From NCBI GenBank assembly GCA_026398415.1, contig JAPLSY010000013.1, positions 1-47,225 of the forward strand: a stretch of DNA of 47,225 nt, given 5' to 3'. Positions 18,105 through 27,799 of the stretch are shown here, piece by piece. This DNA is from Kiritimatiellota bacterium (GTDB taxonomy: Bacteria > Verrucomicrobiota > Kiritimatiellia > JAAZAB01). Under the pieces are notes generated by a model, which was not told where the DNA came from, did no database searches, and saw only the letters and a program-made list of their open reading frames with translations. How positions within the stretch are numbered: position 1 is the stretch's first letter; every line of letters begins with the position of its first letter. Position numbers and translations under genes: made by a program.

Positions 18105-20240
18105 ATGGTGACGGTTTTGAAACATCAGCAACATGACGCGGTCGCGGGTGACGCCTCGGCGCGGGAAGCCGCCGGGAGGCGGCGTCCCTTGGCCTACGTT
18201 CGCAATTTCGGCATCATGGCGCATATTGATGCCGGCAAGACGACGCTGACCGAACGCATCCTGTTCTATACCGGCCGCCTGCATAAAATGGGCGAAGTCC
18301 ACGAGGGCACCGCCACGATGGACTGGATGATCCAGGAGCAGGAGCGCGGCATTACAATTACCAGCGCGGCCACGGTCTGTTTCTGGCGCGAGTGCCAGAT
18401 CAATGTCATTGATACTCCCGGCCATGTGGATTTCACCGCCGAGGTGGAACGCTCGCTCCGCGTGCTGGATGGTGCGGTGGGCGTGTTCTGTGCCGTTGGC
18501 GGCGTCCAGCCGCAGTCGGAAACGGTTTGGCGCCAGGCGGACCGCTACGGCGTGCCCCGCGTGGCGTTTATCAACAAGATGGACCGTGTCGGCGCCGATT
18601 TTAACCGGGTACTTGCCGAAATTCGCGAGCGGCTAACACCGAATGCCGTGGCCATTCAGTTACCCTGGGGCGCCGAAGACCGCTTCAAGGGCGTTATCGA
18701 TTTAATCGGCATGAAGGCGCTGGTTTTCGAAGATACCAGCTTGGGCGCAGTGATCCGCACGGAAGCGATACCTGCGGATTTAGCCGTGGCGGCCGAGCGT
18801 GCCCGCGCAGAGTTGATGGAAAAAGTGGCCGAAGCGGACGAAACCGTGCTGGGCGCCTACCTCGAAAATCCGGAAGTGCCCACTGCCCTGCTGAAGGCCG
18901 GCTTGCGCCGGGCTACAATCAGTCGCAAGCTGGTGCCCGTGCTCTGCGGCGCGGCCCTGCGCAACAAGGGCATCCAGCCGGTCATTGACGCAGTGGTGGA
19001 TTATCTGCCGTCCCCGCTCGATATTCCCCCGGTCCAGGGATTCCATCCCAAAACCGAGGAAGTTCTCTCACGCCCGGCGAGCGACTTCGAGCCCCTTGCC
19101 GCCCTGGCGTTCAAGATTGTGAACAATCCCTACATGGGTAAAATGATTTTTGTGCGCGTATATGCCGGGTGCCTGAAGAAAGGGCAAAACGTATTTAATC
19201 CGCGCACCCATCGGCGTGAGCGTGTCATGCGGCTCCTGCAGTTGCACGCCGACCAGCACGAGGAGGTCGAGTGCCTGTTTGCCGGTGAAATTGGCGCCCT
19301 GGCCGGCATGAAGGATATTTCCACCGGCGACACGATTAGCTCTGAAAACAAACCGATTGTGCTGGAGCGCATTCGTTTTCCTGAGCCGGTGGTGTCCATG
19401 GCCATCGAGCCCAAAACGCAGGCCGACCGCGAAGATTTGATCAAGTCCCTGACGGCCCTCAGCGAAGAGGATCCGACCTTCAAGGTGAGCACTCATCCGG
19501 ACACTGGCCAGACGCTGGTCAACGGGATGGGGGAACTGCACCTTGAGATTATCAAGGACCGCTTGTGGCGCGAATACAAGGTCAAGGCCAATGCCGGGGA
19601 GCCGACCGTTGCCTACCGTGAAACCGTGACCATCGCAGGCGTAGCCTCACATTGCTTCGACCGCGAGATTGGCGGGTGTCGGCAGTTTGCCGGCGTCACG
19701 CTGACCGTGGCGCCCGCGCCCCGCAAGGCCGGCAATAAGATTGATATCCAGGTTTCGACCGAGAATCTGCCGCATGAATTCCGGTCCGCCGTGTCGGCGG
19801 GCATTCAGGATGCCTTGGCGACGGGCCTGCTCGGTCATTTTCCGGTCGTGGATGTGGTCGTCAGTGTAACGGCCGCTTCTTGCGACTTGCAGGATTCGAC
19901 GGAGGTCGCCTTCCGCACGGCGGCGGTAATGGCCTTTCGGGAAGCGCTTAAAGAAGCCGCGCCCGTGCTGTTGGAGCCGATTATGGCCCTGGAGATCGTG
20001 ACGCCCGCCGAAACCATGGGGGACGTGCTGGGGGATCTCAACGCGCGCCGCGGCAAAGTCAAAGGGTTGGCGAGTCTGCCTCCCGCGCAGATTATCCGTG
20101 CGGAGGTGCCCCTGGCAGAACTATTTGGGTACGCCACGGCCGTCCGATCGCTGACCCGGGGACGGGCCAGTTATACGATGGAACCGTTCATGTTTGAAAT
20201 AGTGCCGGAACAAATACAGAGACGCATTCTGAGTCGCTAA
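18105..20240 (+). CDS. fusA: Translation elongation factor G (atypical domain IV)
   Basis: A 711-residue GTPase that drives translocation. The P-loop AHIDAGKT is at residues 39-46, about 22 residues later than in E. coli. Switch I has [18 protein letters not shown] is present. Domain IV departs from the standard form: where EF-G normally has SGGRGQYGHV, this protein has [10 protein letters not shown], and the rest ([20 protein letters not shown]) is also diverged. Domain V ([36 protein letters not shown]) is normal. It resembles what I recall of EF-G subtype II more than the classic type. The frame stays open upstream into rpsG, but ATG 18105 after the rpsG stop is the best start. Confidence 0.95.
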   Translation: MVTVLKHQQHDAVAGDASAREAAGRRRPLAYVRNFGIMAHIDAGKTTLTERILFYTGRLHKMGEVHEGTATMDWMIQEQERGITITSAATVCFWRECQINVIDTPGHVDFTAEVERSLRVLDGAVGVFCAVGGVQPQSETVWRQADRYGVPRVAFINKMDRVGADFNRVLAEIRERLTPNAVAIQLPWGAEDRFKGVIDLIGMKALVFEDTSLGAVIRTEAIPADLAVAAERARAELMEKVAEADETVLGAYLENPEVPTALLKAGLRRATISRKLVPVLCGAALRNKGIQPVIDAVVDYLPSPLDIPPVQGFHPKTEEVLSRPASDFEPLAALAFKIVNNPYMGKMIFVRVYAGCLKKGQNVFNPRTHRRERVMRLLQLHADQHEEVECLFAGEIGALAGMKDISTGDTISSENKPIVLERIRFPEPVVSMAIEPKTQADREDLIKSLTALSEEDPTFKVSTHPDTGQTLVNGMGELHLEIIKDRLWREYKVKANAGEPTVAYRETVTIAGVASHCFDREIGGCRQFAGVTLTVAPAPRKAGNKIDIQVSTENLPHEFRSAVSAGIQDALATGLLGHFPVVDVVVSVTAASCDLQDSTEVAFRTAAVMAFREALKEAAPVLLEPIMALEIVTPAETMGDVLGDLNARRGKVKGLASLPPAQIIRAEVPLAELFGYATAVRSLTRGRASYTMEPFMFEIVPEQIQRRILSR

Positions 20241-20247
20241 AGGTGGT

Positions 20248-20556
20248 ATGGAAGAGCAACGCATACGCATACGCCTGAAGTCTTATGACTTTCGGGCTTT
20301 GGATCAGTCGGCGGTCGATATCGTGGAGACCGCCAAACGGACCGGCGCCCGCATTTCGGGGCCGATCCCGCTGCCAACGCGGATCGAACGATTCAGCGTT
20401 AATCGCAGCCCGCACGCGGACAAGAAGTCCATGGAACAGTTTGAAATCAGGACCCATAAGCGCCTGCTGGACATTATCGGTCCGACCGCCAAAACGGTAG
20501 ATGAGCTTAAGAAGCTCAACCTGCCGGCGGGCGTGGATATTTCCATTAAGGTCTGA
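20248..20556 (+). CDS. rpsJ: 30S ribosomal protein S10
   Basis: A 102-residue S10, standard length. It has [17 protein letters not shown], the [19 protein letters not shown] loop that reaches into the 30S head, and the [20 protein letters not shown] segment. S10 (NusE) also takes part in antitermination with NusG. An AGGTGG site lies directly before the ATG, 7 bp after fusA. The usual tuf between fusA and rpsJ is missing; it stands at 4194 instead. Confidence 0.98.
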   Translation: MEEQRIRIRLKSYDFRALDQSAVDIVETAKRTGARISGPIPLPTRIERFSVNRSPHADKKSMEQFEIRTHKRLLDIIGPTAKTVDELKKLNLPAGVDISIKV

Positions 20557-20563
20557 GATCGCT

Positions 20564-21202
20564 ATGCAAGGATTACTGGGAAAAAAATTAGGCATGACCC
20601 GGATTTTTAACGATCAGGGTCATCAGGTACCGGTGACCGTCATCGCGTGCGGACCCTGCACGGTTCTACAGTGCAAGACCAAGGACCACGAAGGGTATGA
20701 TGCCGTTCAGTTGGCATTTGGCGATACGACCGAGCAACGGATGACCAAAGCGGCCATGGGTGTCTGTAAGAAACTGAGCGTCAAGCCTCTACGGTACCGG
20801 TGCGAAATGGCCGTGGAAGCCGGCGATGAGCTTAAGCCCGGGGACGTGGTGACCGTGAAGCTGTTTGAAGGTGTGCCTTTTGTGGACGTTGCGGGGGTCT
20901 CGAAGGGCAAGGGGTTCGCGGGCGTGGTGCGCCGTTATCACATGAGCGGCGGTCCCATGACCCACGGGGGACACTCCAAGCGGCGCGTGGGGTCTGTCGG
21001 CTGTCGCGAATTACCGGGGCGCATTCACAAGGGCAAGCGCATGCCGGGCCATCTGGGCGCGGAGCGCGTAACCCAACAGAATTTACAGGTGGTCAAGGTC
21101 CGTCCGGAAGAGCATGTGCTCCTGGTGCGCGGATCGGTGCCCGGTCATACCGGCACGGTGTTGATCGTAAAAAAATCGCTGAAACGGGGGCAGACCAAAT
21201 GA
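20564..21202 (+). CDS. rplC: 50S ribosomal protein L3
   Basis: A 212-residue L3. The start MQGLLGKKLGMTRIFNDQGH is the family start, so the ATG at 20564 is chosen over in-frame codons further upstream that lie inside rpsJ. The long loop that approaches the peptidyl-transferase centre is recognisable (MTHGGHSKRRVGSVG, PGRIHKGKRMPGHLG), and it includes the Gln-equivalent region modified by PrmB in some bacteria. It overlaps rplD by 4 nt (ATGA), which implies coupled translation. Confidence 0.98.
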   Translation: MQGLLGKKLGMTRIFNDQGHQVPVTVIACGPCTVLQCKTKDHEGYDAVQLAFGDTTEQRMTKAAMGVCKKLSVKPLRYRCEMAVEAGDELKPGDVVTVKLFEGVPFVDVAGVSKGKGFAGVVRRYHMSGGPMTHGGHSKRRVGSVGCRELPGRIHKGKRMPGHLGAERVTQQNLQVVKVRPEEHVLLVRGSVPGHTGTVLIVKKSLKRGQTK

Positions 21203-21849
21203 GTCGCCTACCGATAACCAACAGTGCCGGCGCGTCGTCAGGCGAAATGGAAATTGCCGATGACTTGCTGGTGCTTAAGCGCGGCCAGCAGGCGCTCAAA
21301 GATGTGATCGTGGCGTATCGCGCCGGGTTGCGCGCGGGCACGGCCTCGACGCTAACCAAAGGTGAGGTCGCAGGGAGCAATCGTAAGCCGTGGGCCCAGA
21401 AGGGCTTGGGCCGGGCGCGGGCGGGATACCGTCAATCCCCGATATGGCGGGGCGGCGGGGTTGTTTTCGGGCCCAAACCGCGCAGTTATCGGAAGAGCGT
21501 TAACCGAAAAGTGGCGCAGTTGGCGTTCCGGCGGGCGTTCAGCGAGAAGGTGGCCGGCAAAGCCCTGCGTGTGCTGGATGAGCTGACGTTGGCCGATGCC
21601 AAGACGAAGACATTGCTGGCAATTCTGAAGGCGCAGAGCATCCGGGGTTCCGTGCTGATCGTTCTGGATAAATCGGATGCCAAGATTCGGTTGGCCGCCC
21701 GCAATCTGCGGCAGATTGAGGTGGCGGTGGCCCGGGACGTGCATCCTTATCAATTATTCCGGTATCCCACGGTGGTGGCCACGAAAGCGGCCATGGTGAC
21801 GCTGGTGAACAGGTTGCAACCGGCAAAGGCGGGAGGCAAGAGTTTATGA
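21199..21849 (+). CDS. rplD: 50S ribosomal protein L4
   Basis: A 216-residue L4. The extended loop lining the exit tunnel shows KGEVAGSNRKPWAQKGLGRA and the following ARAGYRQSPIWRGGGVVFGP, a conserved region also linked to macrolide resistance when mutated. The globular part contains VNRKVAQLAFRRAFSEK. L4 represses the S10 operon in E. coli; no leader of that type can be recognised here, since rplC and rpsJ lie close upstream. It overlaps both rplC and rplW by 4 nt. Confidence 0.97.
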   Translation: MSRLPITNSAGASSGEMEIADDLLVLKRGQQALKDVIVAYRAGLRAGTASTLTKGEVAGSNRKPWAQKGLGRARAGYRQSPIWRGGGVVFGPKPRSYRKSVNRKVAQLAFRRAFSEKVAGKALRVLDELTLADAKTKTLLAILKAQSIRGSVLIVLDKSDAKIRLAARNLRQIEVAVARDVHPYQLFRYPTVVATKAAMVTLVNRLQPAKAGGKSL

Positions 21850-22130
21850 AATCCGCTTATACCATTGTCAAGACGCTGATCCTGTCGGAAAAAATTTCGC
21901 GGGAAATGGAAAAAAACAATCGCTATTGTTTCAAGGTGGAGCCTTCGGCCAACAAGTTGGAAATCAAGCAGGCCGTTGAGCAGTTGTTTAAGGTGCATGT
22001 GGTAAAAGTGAATACCATGCGCCGCAAGGGCAAGCTCAAGCGCGAGCGCGCGGCACGCTATGGGCGGACCTCGTTTCACAAACGGGCGATCGTCACGCTT
22101 AAAGCCGGCGATAAAATTGAAATTGTGTAA
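21846..22130 (+). CDS. rplW: 50S ribosomal protein L23
   Basis: A 94-residue L23, located at the tunnel exit, where it docks trigger factor and the signal recognition particle. It carries LSEKISREMEKNNRYCFKVE, ANKLEIKQAVEQLFKVHV and the RRKGKLKRERAARYGRTS loop. It starts inside the rplD stop (ATGA overlap). A 56-nt spacer with an AGGA motif separates it from rplB. Confidence 0.97.
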   Translation: MKSAYTIVKTLILSEKISREMEKNNRYCFKVEPSANKLEIKQAVEQLFKVHVVKVNTMRRKGKLKRERAARYGRTSFHKRAIVTLKAGDKIEIV

Positions 22131-22186
22131 CATTCTGATTTAGGACGCTTGAGTGCGTAAAATCGAGGCAGTAACAGGAATGACGT

Positions 22187-23008
22187 ATGCCGATTAAAAC
22201 ATACCGACCGACAACGCCGAGTCGCCGATCCACGAGCGTAGCGACGTTCGAGGAAATTACGCGGACCAAGCCGGAACGTTCGCTTGTCAAAGCGTTCAAG
22301 GCCGCGGCAGGTCGCGGCTCGTCTGGGCGCATCACGGTGTGGCACCGCGGCGGCGGTCAGCGTCGGCTCTTCCGCTATGTTGATTTCAAGCGGGACAAGC
22401 TCAATATTCCCGCCAAGGTTGTGGCCATCGAATACGATCCCAACCGGTCCGCGCGCATCGCACTGTTACAGTACGTTGACGGCGAGAAACGCTATATCCT
22501 AGCGCCGGTTGGACTCGTTGTGGGCGCCACCCTGGTGACGGGGCCGGATGCGGAGCCTTCGGTGGGCAACATGTTGCCCTTGGCGCGCATTCCGCTCGGC
22601 ATGCAGGTTCACAACATTGAGATGCAACCGGGGCGGGGCGGCCAGCTGGTGCGGGGCGCGGGCCTGGCGGCGACGTTAATGTCCCGCGAGGGCGAGTATG
22701 CGAACATCAAGCTGCCATCCGGCGAAGTGCGCCAGATCAATGCGCAATGCCGGGCCACCATCGGCCAGGTGGGCAACTTGGACCATGCGAGTGTCGCCTA
22801 CGGCAAGGCGGGGCACTCCCGGTGGCTGGGCATTCGGCCGACGGTGCGCGCGCGGGCCATGAACCCGGTTGATCATCCCATGGGCGGCGGCGAAGGTAAA
22901 TCCACGGGCGGTCATCCGCGCTCGCCATGGGGCCAGTATGCCAAGGGAATGAAGACCAGGCATCCACACGGGAAATCGGAGCGGTTCATCGTATCACGGA
23001 GAAAGTAA
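22187..23008 (+). CDS. rplB: 50S ribosomal protein L2
   Basis: A 273-residue L2, needed for subunit joining and peptidyl transfer. It has the start [34 protein letters not shown], and the C-terminal motif [19 protein letters not shown]. The functionally essential His of VDH is kept; the next His of the common HPHGGG form is Met here. The end [11 protein letters not shown] is typical. An AGGA ribosome binding site lies about 8 nt before the ATG, and rpsS follows after 3 bp. Confidence 0.98.
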   Translation: MPIKTYRPTTPSRRSTSVATFEEITRTKPERSLVKAFKAAAGRGSSGRITVWHRGGGQRRLFRYVDFKRDKLNIPAKVVAIEYDPNRSARIALLQYVDGEKRYILAPVGLVVGATLVTGPDAEPSVGNMLPLARIPLGMQVHNIEMQPGRGGQLVRGAGLAATLMSREGEYANIKLPSGEVRQINAQCRATIGQVGNLDHASVAYGKAGHSRWLGIRPTVRARAMNPVDHPMGGGEGKSTGGHPRSPWGQYAKGMKTRHPHGKSERFIVSRRK

Positions 23009-23011
23009 GCC

Positions 23012-23296
23012 ATGTCACGATCGCTTAAAAAAGGTCCGTATGTTGAGGCCAATCTGCTGGAAAAAGTTGAGCGTCTGAATAAGTCGGGCGAGAAACGGCC
23101 CATTCGCACCTGGTCGCGGCGCTCGATGATCGTGCCCGAGTTTGTGGGCCATACATTTGCGGTGCATAACGGCAAGATACATGTGTCCGTATACGTGACC
23201 GAAAACATGGTCGGTCATCGGCTGGGCGAGTTTTCGCCGACGCGGATATTCAAGAAACACGGCGTGCATACGGATAAAACGGCAGAAAAAACGTAA
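23012..23296 (+). CDS. rpsS: 30S ribosomal protein S19
   Basis: A 94-residue S19 in the head of the small subunit, paired with S13. It begins [12 protein letters not shown], contains [20 protein letters not shown] and [19 protein letters not shown], and ends with a charged tail. It lies 3 bp after rplB and 23 bp before rplV in the S10 cluster order. Confidence 0.98.
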   Translation: MSRSLKKGPYVEANLLEKVERLNKSGEKRPIRTWSRRSMIVPEFVGHTFAVHNGKIHVSVYVTENMVGHRLGEFSPTRIFKKHGVHTDKTAEKT

Positions 23297-23319
23297 GCGA
23301 TCACTGGATTATCAGTGTC

Positions 23320-23652
23320 ATGAAAATTGAGGCATCATCCCGATTTGCGCGCATTGCGCCGACCAAGGCCCGGCCCCTGGCCCGTTTGCTGAAAGGGCTG
23401 TCGGTGGCCGATGCATTGCGGGCGACGGCATTCAGTCGTCAGAAGGCCGCTTTTCTGATCGGTAAAGTGTTAAAGTCCGCCATTGCCAATGCGGAAAACA
23501 ATGCCAAGCAGTCGGCCGAGGATTTCCACGTAGAGCAGGTCATTGTGGAGCAGGGACCGATGATGCGGCGGCATTGGTCAAGGTCGCGGGGCATGGTGCG
23601 GCCGGTAACGAAGCGCACCAGCCATATCCGGATAGTTTTAGTGAACGAATGA
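23320..23652 (+). CDS. rplV: 50S ribosomal protein L22
   Basis: A 110-residue L22. It has FARIAPTKARPLARLLKGLS and the tunnel beta-hairpin with DQGPMMRRHWSRSRG-like sequence (here VEQGPMMRRHWSRSRGMVRP). It ends TKRTSHIRIVLVNE. This loop narrows the exit tunnel and is a macrolide-resistance site. The ribosome binding site is not obvious. The 73-nt gap before rpsC is wider than its neighbours. Confidence 0.97.
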   Translation: MKIEASSRFARIAPTKARPLARLLKGLSVADALRATAFSRQKAAFLIGKVLKSAIANAENNAKQSAEDFHVEQVIVEQGPMMRRHWSRSRGMVRPVTKRTSHIRIVLVNE

Positions 23653-23725
23653 ATGATGGCCAATGCCGACGTCTTGGGTGGCAAGCGTTGGGCGGGCAGA
23701 GTCAGTCGAGGAAAGGAGCACGGTC

Positions 23726-24394
23726 TTGGGACAAAAGGTCAATCCAATCGGGTTTCGGGTGGCCGTCAATAAGAACTGGCGGTCGCGCTGGTACGCGGAA
23801 AAAAAGCAATACGGCGATTTTTTTCACGAAGACCTGAAAATCCGCGAGATGATCATGAAGCGGCTGGCGGGTGCGGCCGTTCCGGAAGTCATTATTGAGC
23901 GCTATGCCAATCGGGTGCGCGCGACGATTTTTACGGCCCGGCCGGGCATTGTCATCGGCCATAAAGGGCAGGATATCGAGAAGCTCCGCGAAGAGCTGGC
24001 CAAGATAACGGGCAAGGAAGTTTATCTGGAGATCAAGGAAATCAGGAATGCCGACCTCAACGCCCAATTGGTGGCCGAGAACATTGCCGTCCAATTGGAG
24101 CGGCGCGTGTCCTTCCGGCGGGCGATGAAAAGGTCCATCAAGACGACCATGGACATGAAGGCTTTGGGGATCAAGGTGCAGGCCTCCGGCCGCCTGGGTG
24201 GCGCAGAACTGGCGCGCCGGGAGACTTATAAAGAGGGCTCGGTGCCCCTGCATACCTTGCGGGCCAATATTGACTACGGCGCGGCCGAGGCCCATACCAT
24301 AGCGGGCAAGGTTGGAATAAAAGTCTGGATTTGTGTCAAACCGGAACAGGAACCGGATGTGAAAGCGGGGGTGCAACGTGCCGGAAATGCCTAA
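23726..24394 (+). CDS. rpsC: 30S ribosomal protein S3
   Basis: A 222-residue S3, part of the mRNA entry channel. The start is set at TTG 23726, because it gives the family N-terminus (M)[11 protein letters not shown] and has GAAAGGAG 7 nt upstream. The open frame also extends to an ATG at 23663, which would add 21 unrelated residues. A KH domain (about 40-105) contains [19 protein letters not shown]. The C-terminal domain has [20 protein letters not shown] and [12 protein letters not shown]. It overlaps rplP by 17 nt. Confidence 0.96.
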   Translation: MGQKVNPIGFRVAVNKNWRSRWYAEKKQYGDFFHEDLKIREMIMKRLAGAAVPEVIIERYANRVRATIFTARPGIVIGHKGQDIEKLREELAKITGKEVYLEIKEIRNADLNAQLVAENIAVQLERRVSFRRAMKRSIKTTMDMKALGIKVQASGRLGGAELARRETYKEGSVPLHTLRANIDYGAAEAHTIAGKVGIKVWICVKPEQEPDVKAGVQRAGNA

Positions 24395-24800
24395 GCGAGT
24401 CAAGTACCGCAAAGTCCAGCGCGGGAGCATGAAGGGCAATGCGACGTCGGGCGACACGCTGGCGTTTGGTGAGTATGGCTTGCAGGCTCTGGATCGGGGC
24501 TGGATCAAGGCCATTCAGATTGAGGCCTGTCGCGTGTCCATTAACCGGAATCTGAAGCGCAAGGGCAAGGTCTGGGTGCGGATCTTCCCCGACAAGCCGG
24601 TCAGCAAGAAGGCATTGGAGACCCGCATGGGCAAAGGCAAGGGCGTGCCTGAATTCTGGGTGGCGGTGGTGAAAAACGGCCGAATACTTTTCGAGGTTGA
24701 TGGGGTCACTGACCGCGTTGCGCGGGAATCCCTGCGGTTGGCGGCTTCCAAGTTGCCGATTCGGACGCGGTTTGTCGCGCGCCATGTGGGGGCGGTTTAG
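24378..24800 (+). CDS. rplP: 50S ribosomal protein L16
   Basis: A 140-residue L16 that helps place A-site tRNA. It opens [18 protein letters not shown]; the start is GTG 24378 within rpsC, although ATG 24387 (MPKRVKYRK) is also possible. The core has [20 protein letters not shown] and [17 protein letters not shown]. It is followed after 12 bp by rpmC. Typical length for the family. Confidence 0.97.
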   Translation: MPEMPKRVKYRKVQRGSMKGNATSGDTLAFGEYGLQALDRGWIKAIQIEACRVSINRNLKRKGKVWVRIFPDKPVSKKALETRMGKGKGVPEFWVAVVKNGRILFEVDGVTDRVARESLRLAASKLPIRTRFVARHVGAV

Positions 24801-24812
24801 GGAGCGGATATC

Positions 24813-25052
24813 ATGAGTAAGGCCAAGGAACTTAGAGAACTTGCGCAAGATGAACTGGAGCAGAAGCTCCAGGACCGGGTCAAGGAAGCGTTTGACCTGC
24901 GGAAGGTAAAGGCGACAGGCAAGCTGGATAATCCGCTCCAAGTGCGGTACGTTCGGCGCGAGATTGCCCGTCTGCGGACGCTGATTAACGCAAAAAAGAA
25001 CGTGAAGGAAACGGGAAACGCCGGCCATGGAAATACCACGCGGAAAGCGTAA
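24813..25052 (+). CDS. rpmC: 50S ribosomal protein L29
   Basis: A 79-residue L29, a two-helix protein at the tunnel exit. Motifs are KELRELAQDELEQKLQ and VRYVRREIARLRTLINAKK. About 15 residues trail beyond the usual end, and this tail is coded in the 26 bp that overlap the next gene, rpsQ. The overlap suggests translational coupling between L29 and S17. Confidence 0.95.
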   Translation: MSKAKELRELAQDELEQKLQDRVKEAFDLRKVKATGKLDNPLQVRYVRREIARLRTLINAKKNVKETGNAGHGNTTRKA

Positions 25053-25314
25053 AGAACGGACCGGCATCGTCATCAGTGATGCCATGGATAAGACCATCGT
25101 GGTCAAGGTGGAACGGCGCGTGCGCCATCCCCTCTATGGCAAAGAGATGAGGATGTCGAACACCTGCTTTGTCCATGACGAGGCCAATCGGGCCAAGGTG
25201 GGCGACAAGGTGCGGATTATGGAAACGCGGCCATTGAGCCGGATGAAACGTTGGCGGCTGATTGACGTGGTCCAGCCGGGCACAGCGCCTGCGGTGCACG
25301 GGGACAATGCGTAA
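25027..25314 (+). CDS. rpsQ: 30S ribosomal protein S17
   Basis: A 95-residue S17 with an OB fold. It shows RKERTGIVISDAMDKTIVVK, RRVRHPLYGKEMRMSNTCF and the GDKVRIMETRPLSRMKRWRL motif, then a short tail. The ATG lies inside the 3-prime end of rpmC. An alternative shorter start is not evident. rplN follows after 6 bp. Confidence 0.97.
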   Translation: MEIPRGKRKERTGIVISDAMDKTIVVKVERRVRHPLYGKEMRMSNTCFVHDEANRAKVGDKVRIMETRPLSRMKRWRLIDVVQPGTAPAVHGDNA

Positions 25315-25320
25315 GTCTTT

Positions 25321-25686
25321 ATGATTACAGAAGAAACATGTTTGGATGTGGCCGACAATACCGGGGCGCGCAAAGCCAAGTGTTTTCGTATCCTGGGACA
25401 GCGCAAGCGTTACGGACACCTCGGGGATCTCATTAAGGTGGCTATTCGCGAGGCTCAGCCCGGGGGGCTGGTGAAGAAAGGCGAGGTGCGCCTGGCGGTC
25501 ATTGTCCGCACGCGCAAGCCGATCAGCCGGCCGGACGGGTCTTACCTGCGGTTCGATAGTAATGCCTGTGTGCTGGTGGATGACAGTCTGAATCCGTTGG
25601 GTACCCGTATTTTCGGGCCCGTGGCGCGGGAACTGCGCGATAAAAATTTTGCCAAGATCATTTCACTGGCGCCGGAGGTTTTGTAA
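25321..25686 (+). CDS. rplN: 50S ribosomal protein L14
   Basis: A 121-residue L14 on the intersubunit face, the binding site of the silencing factor RsfS. Motifs are [39 protein letters not shown] (here [19 protein letters not shown]) and [17 protein letters not shown] at the C-terminus. This is the start of the spc cluster in E. coli; here it follows rpsQ directly without a break. Confidence 0.98.
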   Translation: MITEETCLDVADNTGARKAKCFRILGQRKRYGHLGDLIKVAIREAQPGGLVKKGEVRLAVIVRTRKPISRPDGSYLRFDSNACVLVDDSLNPLGTRIFGPVARELRDKNFAKIISLAPEVL

Positions 25687-25688
25687 AT

Positions 25689-26024
25689 ATGGCGACGACT
25701 CATATGCATGTTCGACGCAACGACATCGTGCTGGTATGTGCGGGGCGCGAGGCCGAGGGGAAGAAAACCGGCAAAGTGCTCCAGGTTATGCCCGGCAAAG
25801 CGAAGGCAATCGTGGAGGGGCTTAATTTTATCCATAAAACCATGCGCAAATCACAGGACCACCCCAAGGGTGGTATCATCAAGAAGGAAGGAACAATTGC
25901 GATCTCCAATTTGATGCTGTTCTGTCCGCACTGCAAGGACGGGGTCCGCGTGGCGCGTGTGCGGGGTGAAAACGGCAAGGTATCCCGCAAGTGCAAGCAA
26001 TGCGGACATCTTTTTGATGGGTGA
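25689..26024 (+). CDS. rplX: 50S ribosomal protein L24 with C-terminal zinc ribbon
   Basis: A 111-residue L24, an early assembly protein near the tunnel exit. The KOW motif is near the start ([20 protein letters not shown]), followed by [19 protein letters not shown]. The C-terminus has four cysteines in two pairs, C79/C82 and C102/C105 (CPHC and CKQC), which should bind zinc. rplN lies 2 bp upstream; the rplE start is 5 bp after the stop. Confidence 0.96.
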   Translation: MATTHMHVRRNDIVLVCAGREAEGKKTGKVLQVMPGKAKAIVEGLNFIHKTMRKSQDHPKGGIIKKEGTIAISNLMLFCPHCKDGVRVARVRGENGKVSRKCKQCGHLFDG

Positions 26025-26029
26025 GGAAT

Positions 26030-26584
26030 ATGGCCAGACTGAAAGATAAATATATCCAGGAAGTGATCCCGGCAATGAAAAAATTGCGGGGCTATCGGAA
26101 TGTCATGCAGGTGCCGCGCATGGTTAAGATCGTCGTCAACATGGGCATCAATTCGGCGGTGGAAAAGGATGTCGTCAAGACCTTGGTGCGTGACCTGGCC
26201 ACGATCACGGGGCAGATGCCCGTGATCTGCCTGGCGCGCAAGAGCATCGCCAATTTCAAACTGCGCGAAGGCATGCCCGTGGGGGCCATGGTAACCCTGC
26301 GTGGGGCGCGCATGTACGAGTTTTTTGACCGGTTGGTGAACACCGTGCTCCCGCGATTGCGGGACTTCCGCGGCGTTTCCCCAAAGGGATTTGACGGGCG
26401 CGGCAATTATACGCTGGGCATGCGTGAGCAGACGGTGTTCCCTGAGATCGTGGCCGACGAAATCAAAAAGGTTCAGGGCATGCACATAACGATTGTGACG
26501 ACAGCGGCGGCCGACGACGAAGCCCGCGATTTTCTGAGGTTGATGGGTATGCCGTTTGCCGCTGTTGGAACCGATACGAAATAA
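26030..26584 (+). CDS. rplE: 50S ribosomal protein L5
   Basis: A 184-residue L5 that binds 5S rRNA and touches the P-site tRNA. The start ATG 26030 gives [18 protein letters not shown], the family N-terminus, with GGTGAGG just upstream; a GTG at 26021 would add three residues and overlap the rplX stop. Landmarks are [31 protein letters not shown] and [18 protein letters not shown]. Confidence 0.97.
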   Translation: MARLKDKYIQEVIPAMKKLRGYRNVMQVPRMVKIVVNMGINSAVEKDVVKTLVRDLATITGQMPVICLARKSIANFKLREGMPVGAMVTLRGARMYEFFDRLVNTVLPRLRDFRGVSPKGFDGRGNYTLGMREQTVFPEIVADEIKKVQGMHITIVTTAAADDEARDFLRLMGMPFAAVGTDTK

Positions 26585-26598
26585 GGGAGGGCCTGAGC

Positions 26599-26784
26599 TT
26601 GGCGAAGTTGTCATTAATGGTTAAGGCCGGTCGCAAACCGAAATTCAGTAGCCGGGGCTATCACCGTTGCCGCCGGTGCGGTCGCCGCCGGGCTTACATG
26701 CGAAAGTTTCAATTATGCCGCATCTGTTTCCGGGAACTGGCCTCGGTGGGGCAGATTCCGGGAGTGGTCAAGGCCAGCTGGTAA
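26599..26784 (+). CDS. rpsZ: 30S ribosomal protein S14, zinc-binding (type Z)
   Basis: A 61-residue S14 of the short zinc-containing type, as opposed to the 100-residue zinc-free form. The ligands are C24, C27, C40 and C43 (CRRC and CRIC). It carries [20 protein letters not shown] and ends PGVVKASW. The start is TTG at 26599, with GGAGG 8 nt upstream. It sits between L5 and S8 in the conserved order. Some databases label this gene rpsN. Confidence 0.96.
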   Translation: MAKLSLMVKAGRKPKFSSRGYHRCRRCGRRRAYMRKFQLCRICFRELASVGQIPGVVKASW

Positions 26785-26798
26785 GGGACAGTATCACT

Positions 26799-27197
26799 AT
26801 GAATCAGACAGATCCCATTGGCGACATGTTGACCCGTCTGCGGAATGCAAACATGGCCCGGGCCGACGCGGTGGAATTGCCGTATTCCCGGATCAAGGAC
26901 AGTATCGCCCGCATTTTCAAGCGTGAAGGTTTTATCCAGGATTACACCGCCGAGGGTGGTGGCGCCAGCAAGGTGTTGCGCCTGTACATTAAATTCGGAC
27001 CAGGGCGCGAGTGTGTGATCCGCGGCCTGCGACGTGTCAGCAAACCGGGCTTACGGCGCTATGTGCGCGCCGTGGACCTGCGGCCAATCAAGAACGGCAC
27101 GGGCGTAGCCATCGTGAGTACCTCCCGAGGTTTGATGACCGACCGTGAAGCGCGCCAGCAGAATGCCGGCGGCGAGTGGCTGTGCACGATCTGGTAA
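26799..27197 (+). CDS. rpsH: 30S ribosomal protein S8
   Basis: A 132-residue S8. The start ATG 26799 gives the family beginning MNQTDPIGDMLTRLRNANMA; the frame extends further upstream within rpsZ but that part is unrelated. Other motifs are LPYSRIKDSIARIFKREGFI and STSRGLMTDREARQQNAGGE near the end. S8 binds helix 21 of 16S rRNA and represses the spc operon in E. coli. Confidence 0.97.
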   Translation: MNQTDPIGDMLTRLRNANMARADAVELPYSRIKDSIARIFKREGFIQDYTAEGGGASKVLRLYIKFGPGRECVIRGLRRVSKPGLRRYVRAVDLRPIKNGTGVAIVSTSRGLMTDREARQQNAGGEWLCTIW

Positions 27198-27258
27198 GGC
27201 GCGATCGAAACAGGCGGTTGTATCCAACAGAGCGTTTTGTGGAAGGAGACGAGGGGCG

Positions 27259-27795
27259 ATGTCGAGAGTAGGACAAAAGCCGATTTCCATTCCTGCGGGT
27301 GTGGAGGTCAAATTAAACGGTAAGATCCTGTCCGTAAAAGGGCCGAAGGGAACGCTGACCCGGGAGATCCCTGATGTGTTCAAAATCAGTTTGGAACCCG
27401 GGCTGGTCGCGATTAAACCCAAGGCTTTAGACCCTGAGCTCAGCCCTTTGCACGGGCTGAATCGCCGTTTGATTGCCAACATGGTGGAGGGCGTAGCAAA
27501 GGGCTTTACCAAGGAACTGGAAATTCAAGGGGTCGGGTTTAAGGGCGCCGTGCAGGGCCGGAAAGCGGTCTTCATGCTCGGTTATTCCGCCCCCGTGGAG
27601 CTGGATATTCCCGCCGGCATCGAGCTCAAGATCACGGAGAACGTCAACATCTTGATCAGCGGACCGGATAAACAGTGCGTTGGTGATTTTGCCGCGCGTA
27701 TTCGGTCATATTATCCCGCCGAACCATATAAAGGCAAGGGGATCCGCTACAAAGGCGAGTATATCAAGCGTAAAGTCGGAAAGACGGTGGCGTAA
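27259..27795 (+). CDS. rplF: 50S ribosomal protein L6
   Basis: A 178-residue L6, next to the sarcin-ricin loop. It starts MSRVGQKPISIPAGVEVKLN and has a second domain ending PYKGKGIRYKGEYIKRKVGK. The ATG 27259, with AGGAG and AGGGG upstream, is preferred over upstream in-frame codons within the 61-nt spacer and rpsH. Length is normal. Confidence 0.97.
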   Translation: MSRVGQKPISIPAGVEVKLNGKILSVKGPKGTLTREIPDVFKISLEPGLVAIKPKALDPELSPLHGLNRRLIANMVEGVAKGFTKELEIQGVGFKGAVQGRKAVFMLGYSAPVELDIPAGIELKITENVNILISGPDKQCVGDFAARIRSYYPAEPYKGKGIRYKGEYIKRKVGKTVA

Positions 27796-27799
27796 ACTT

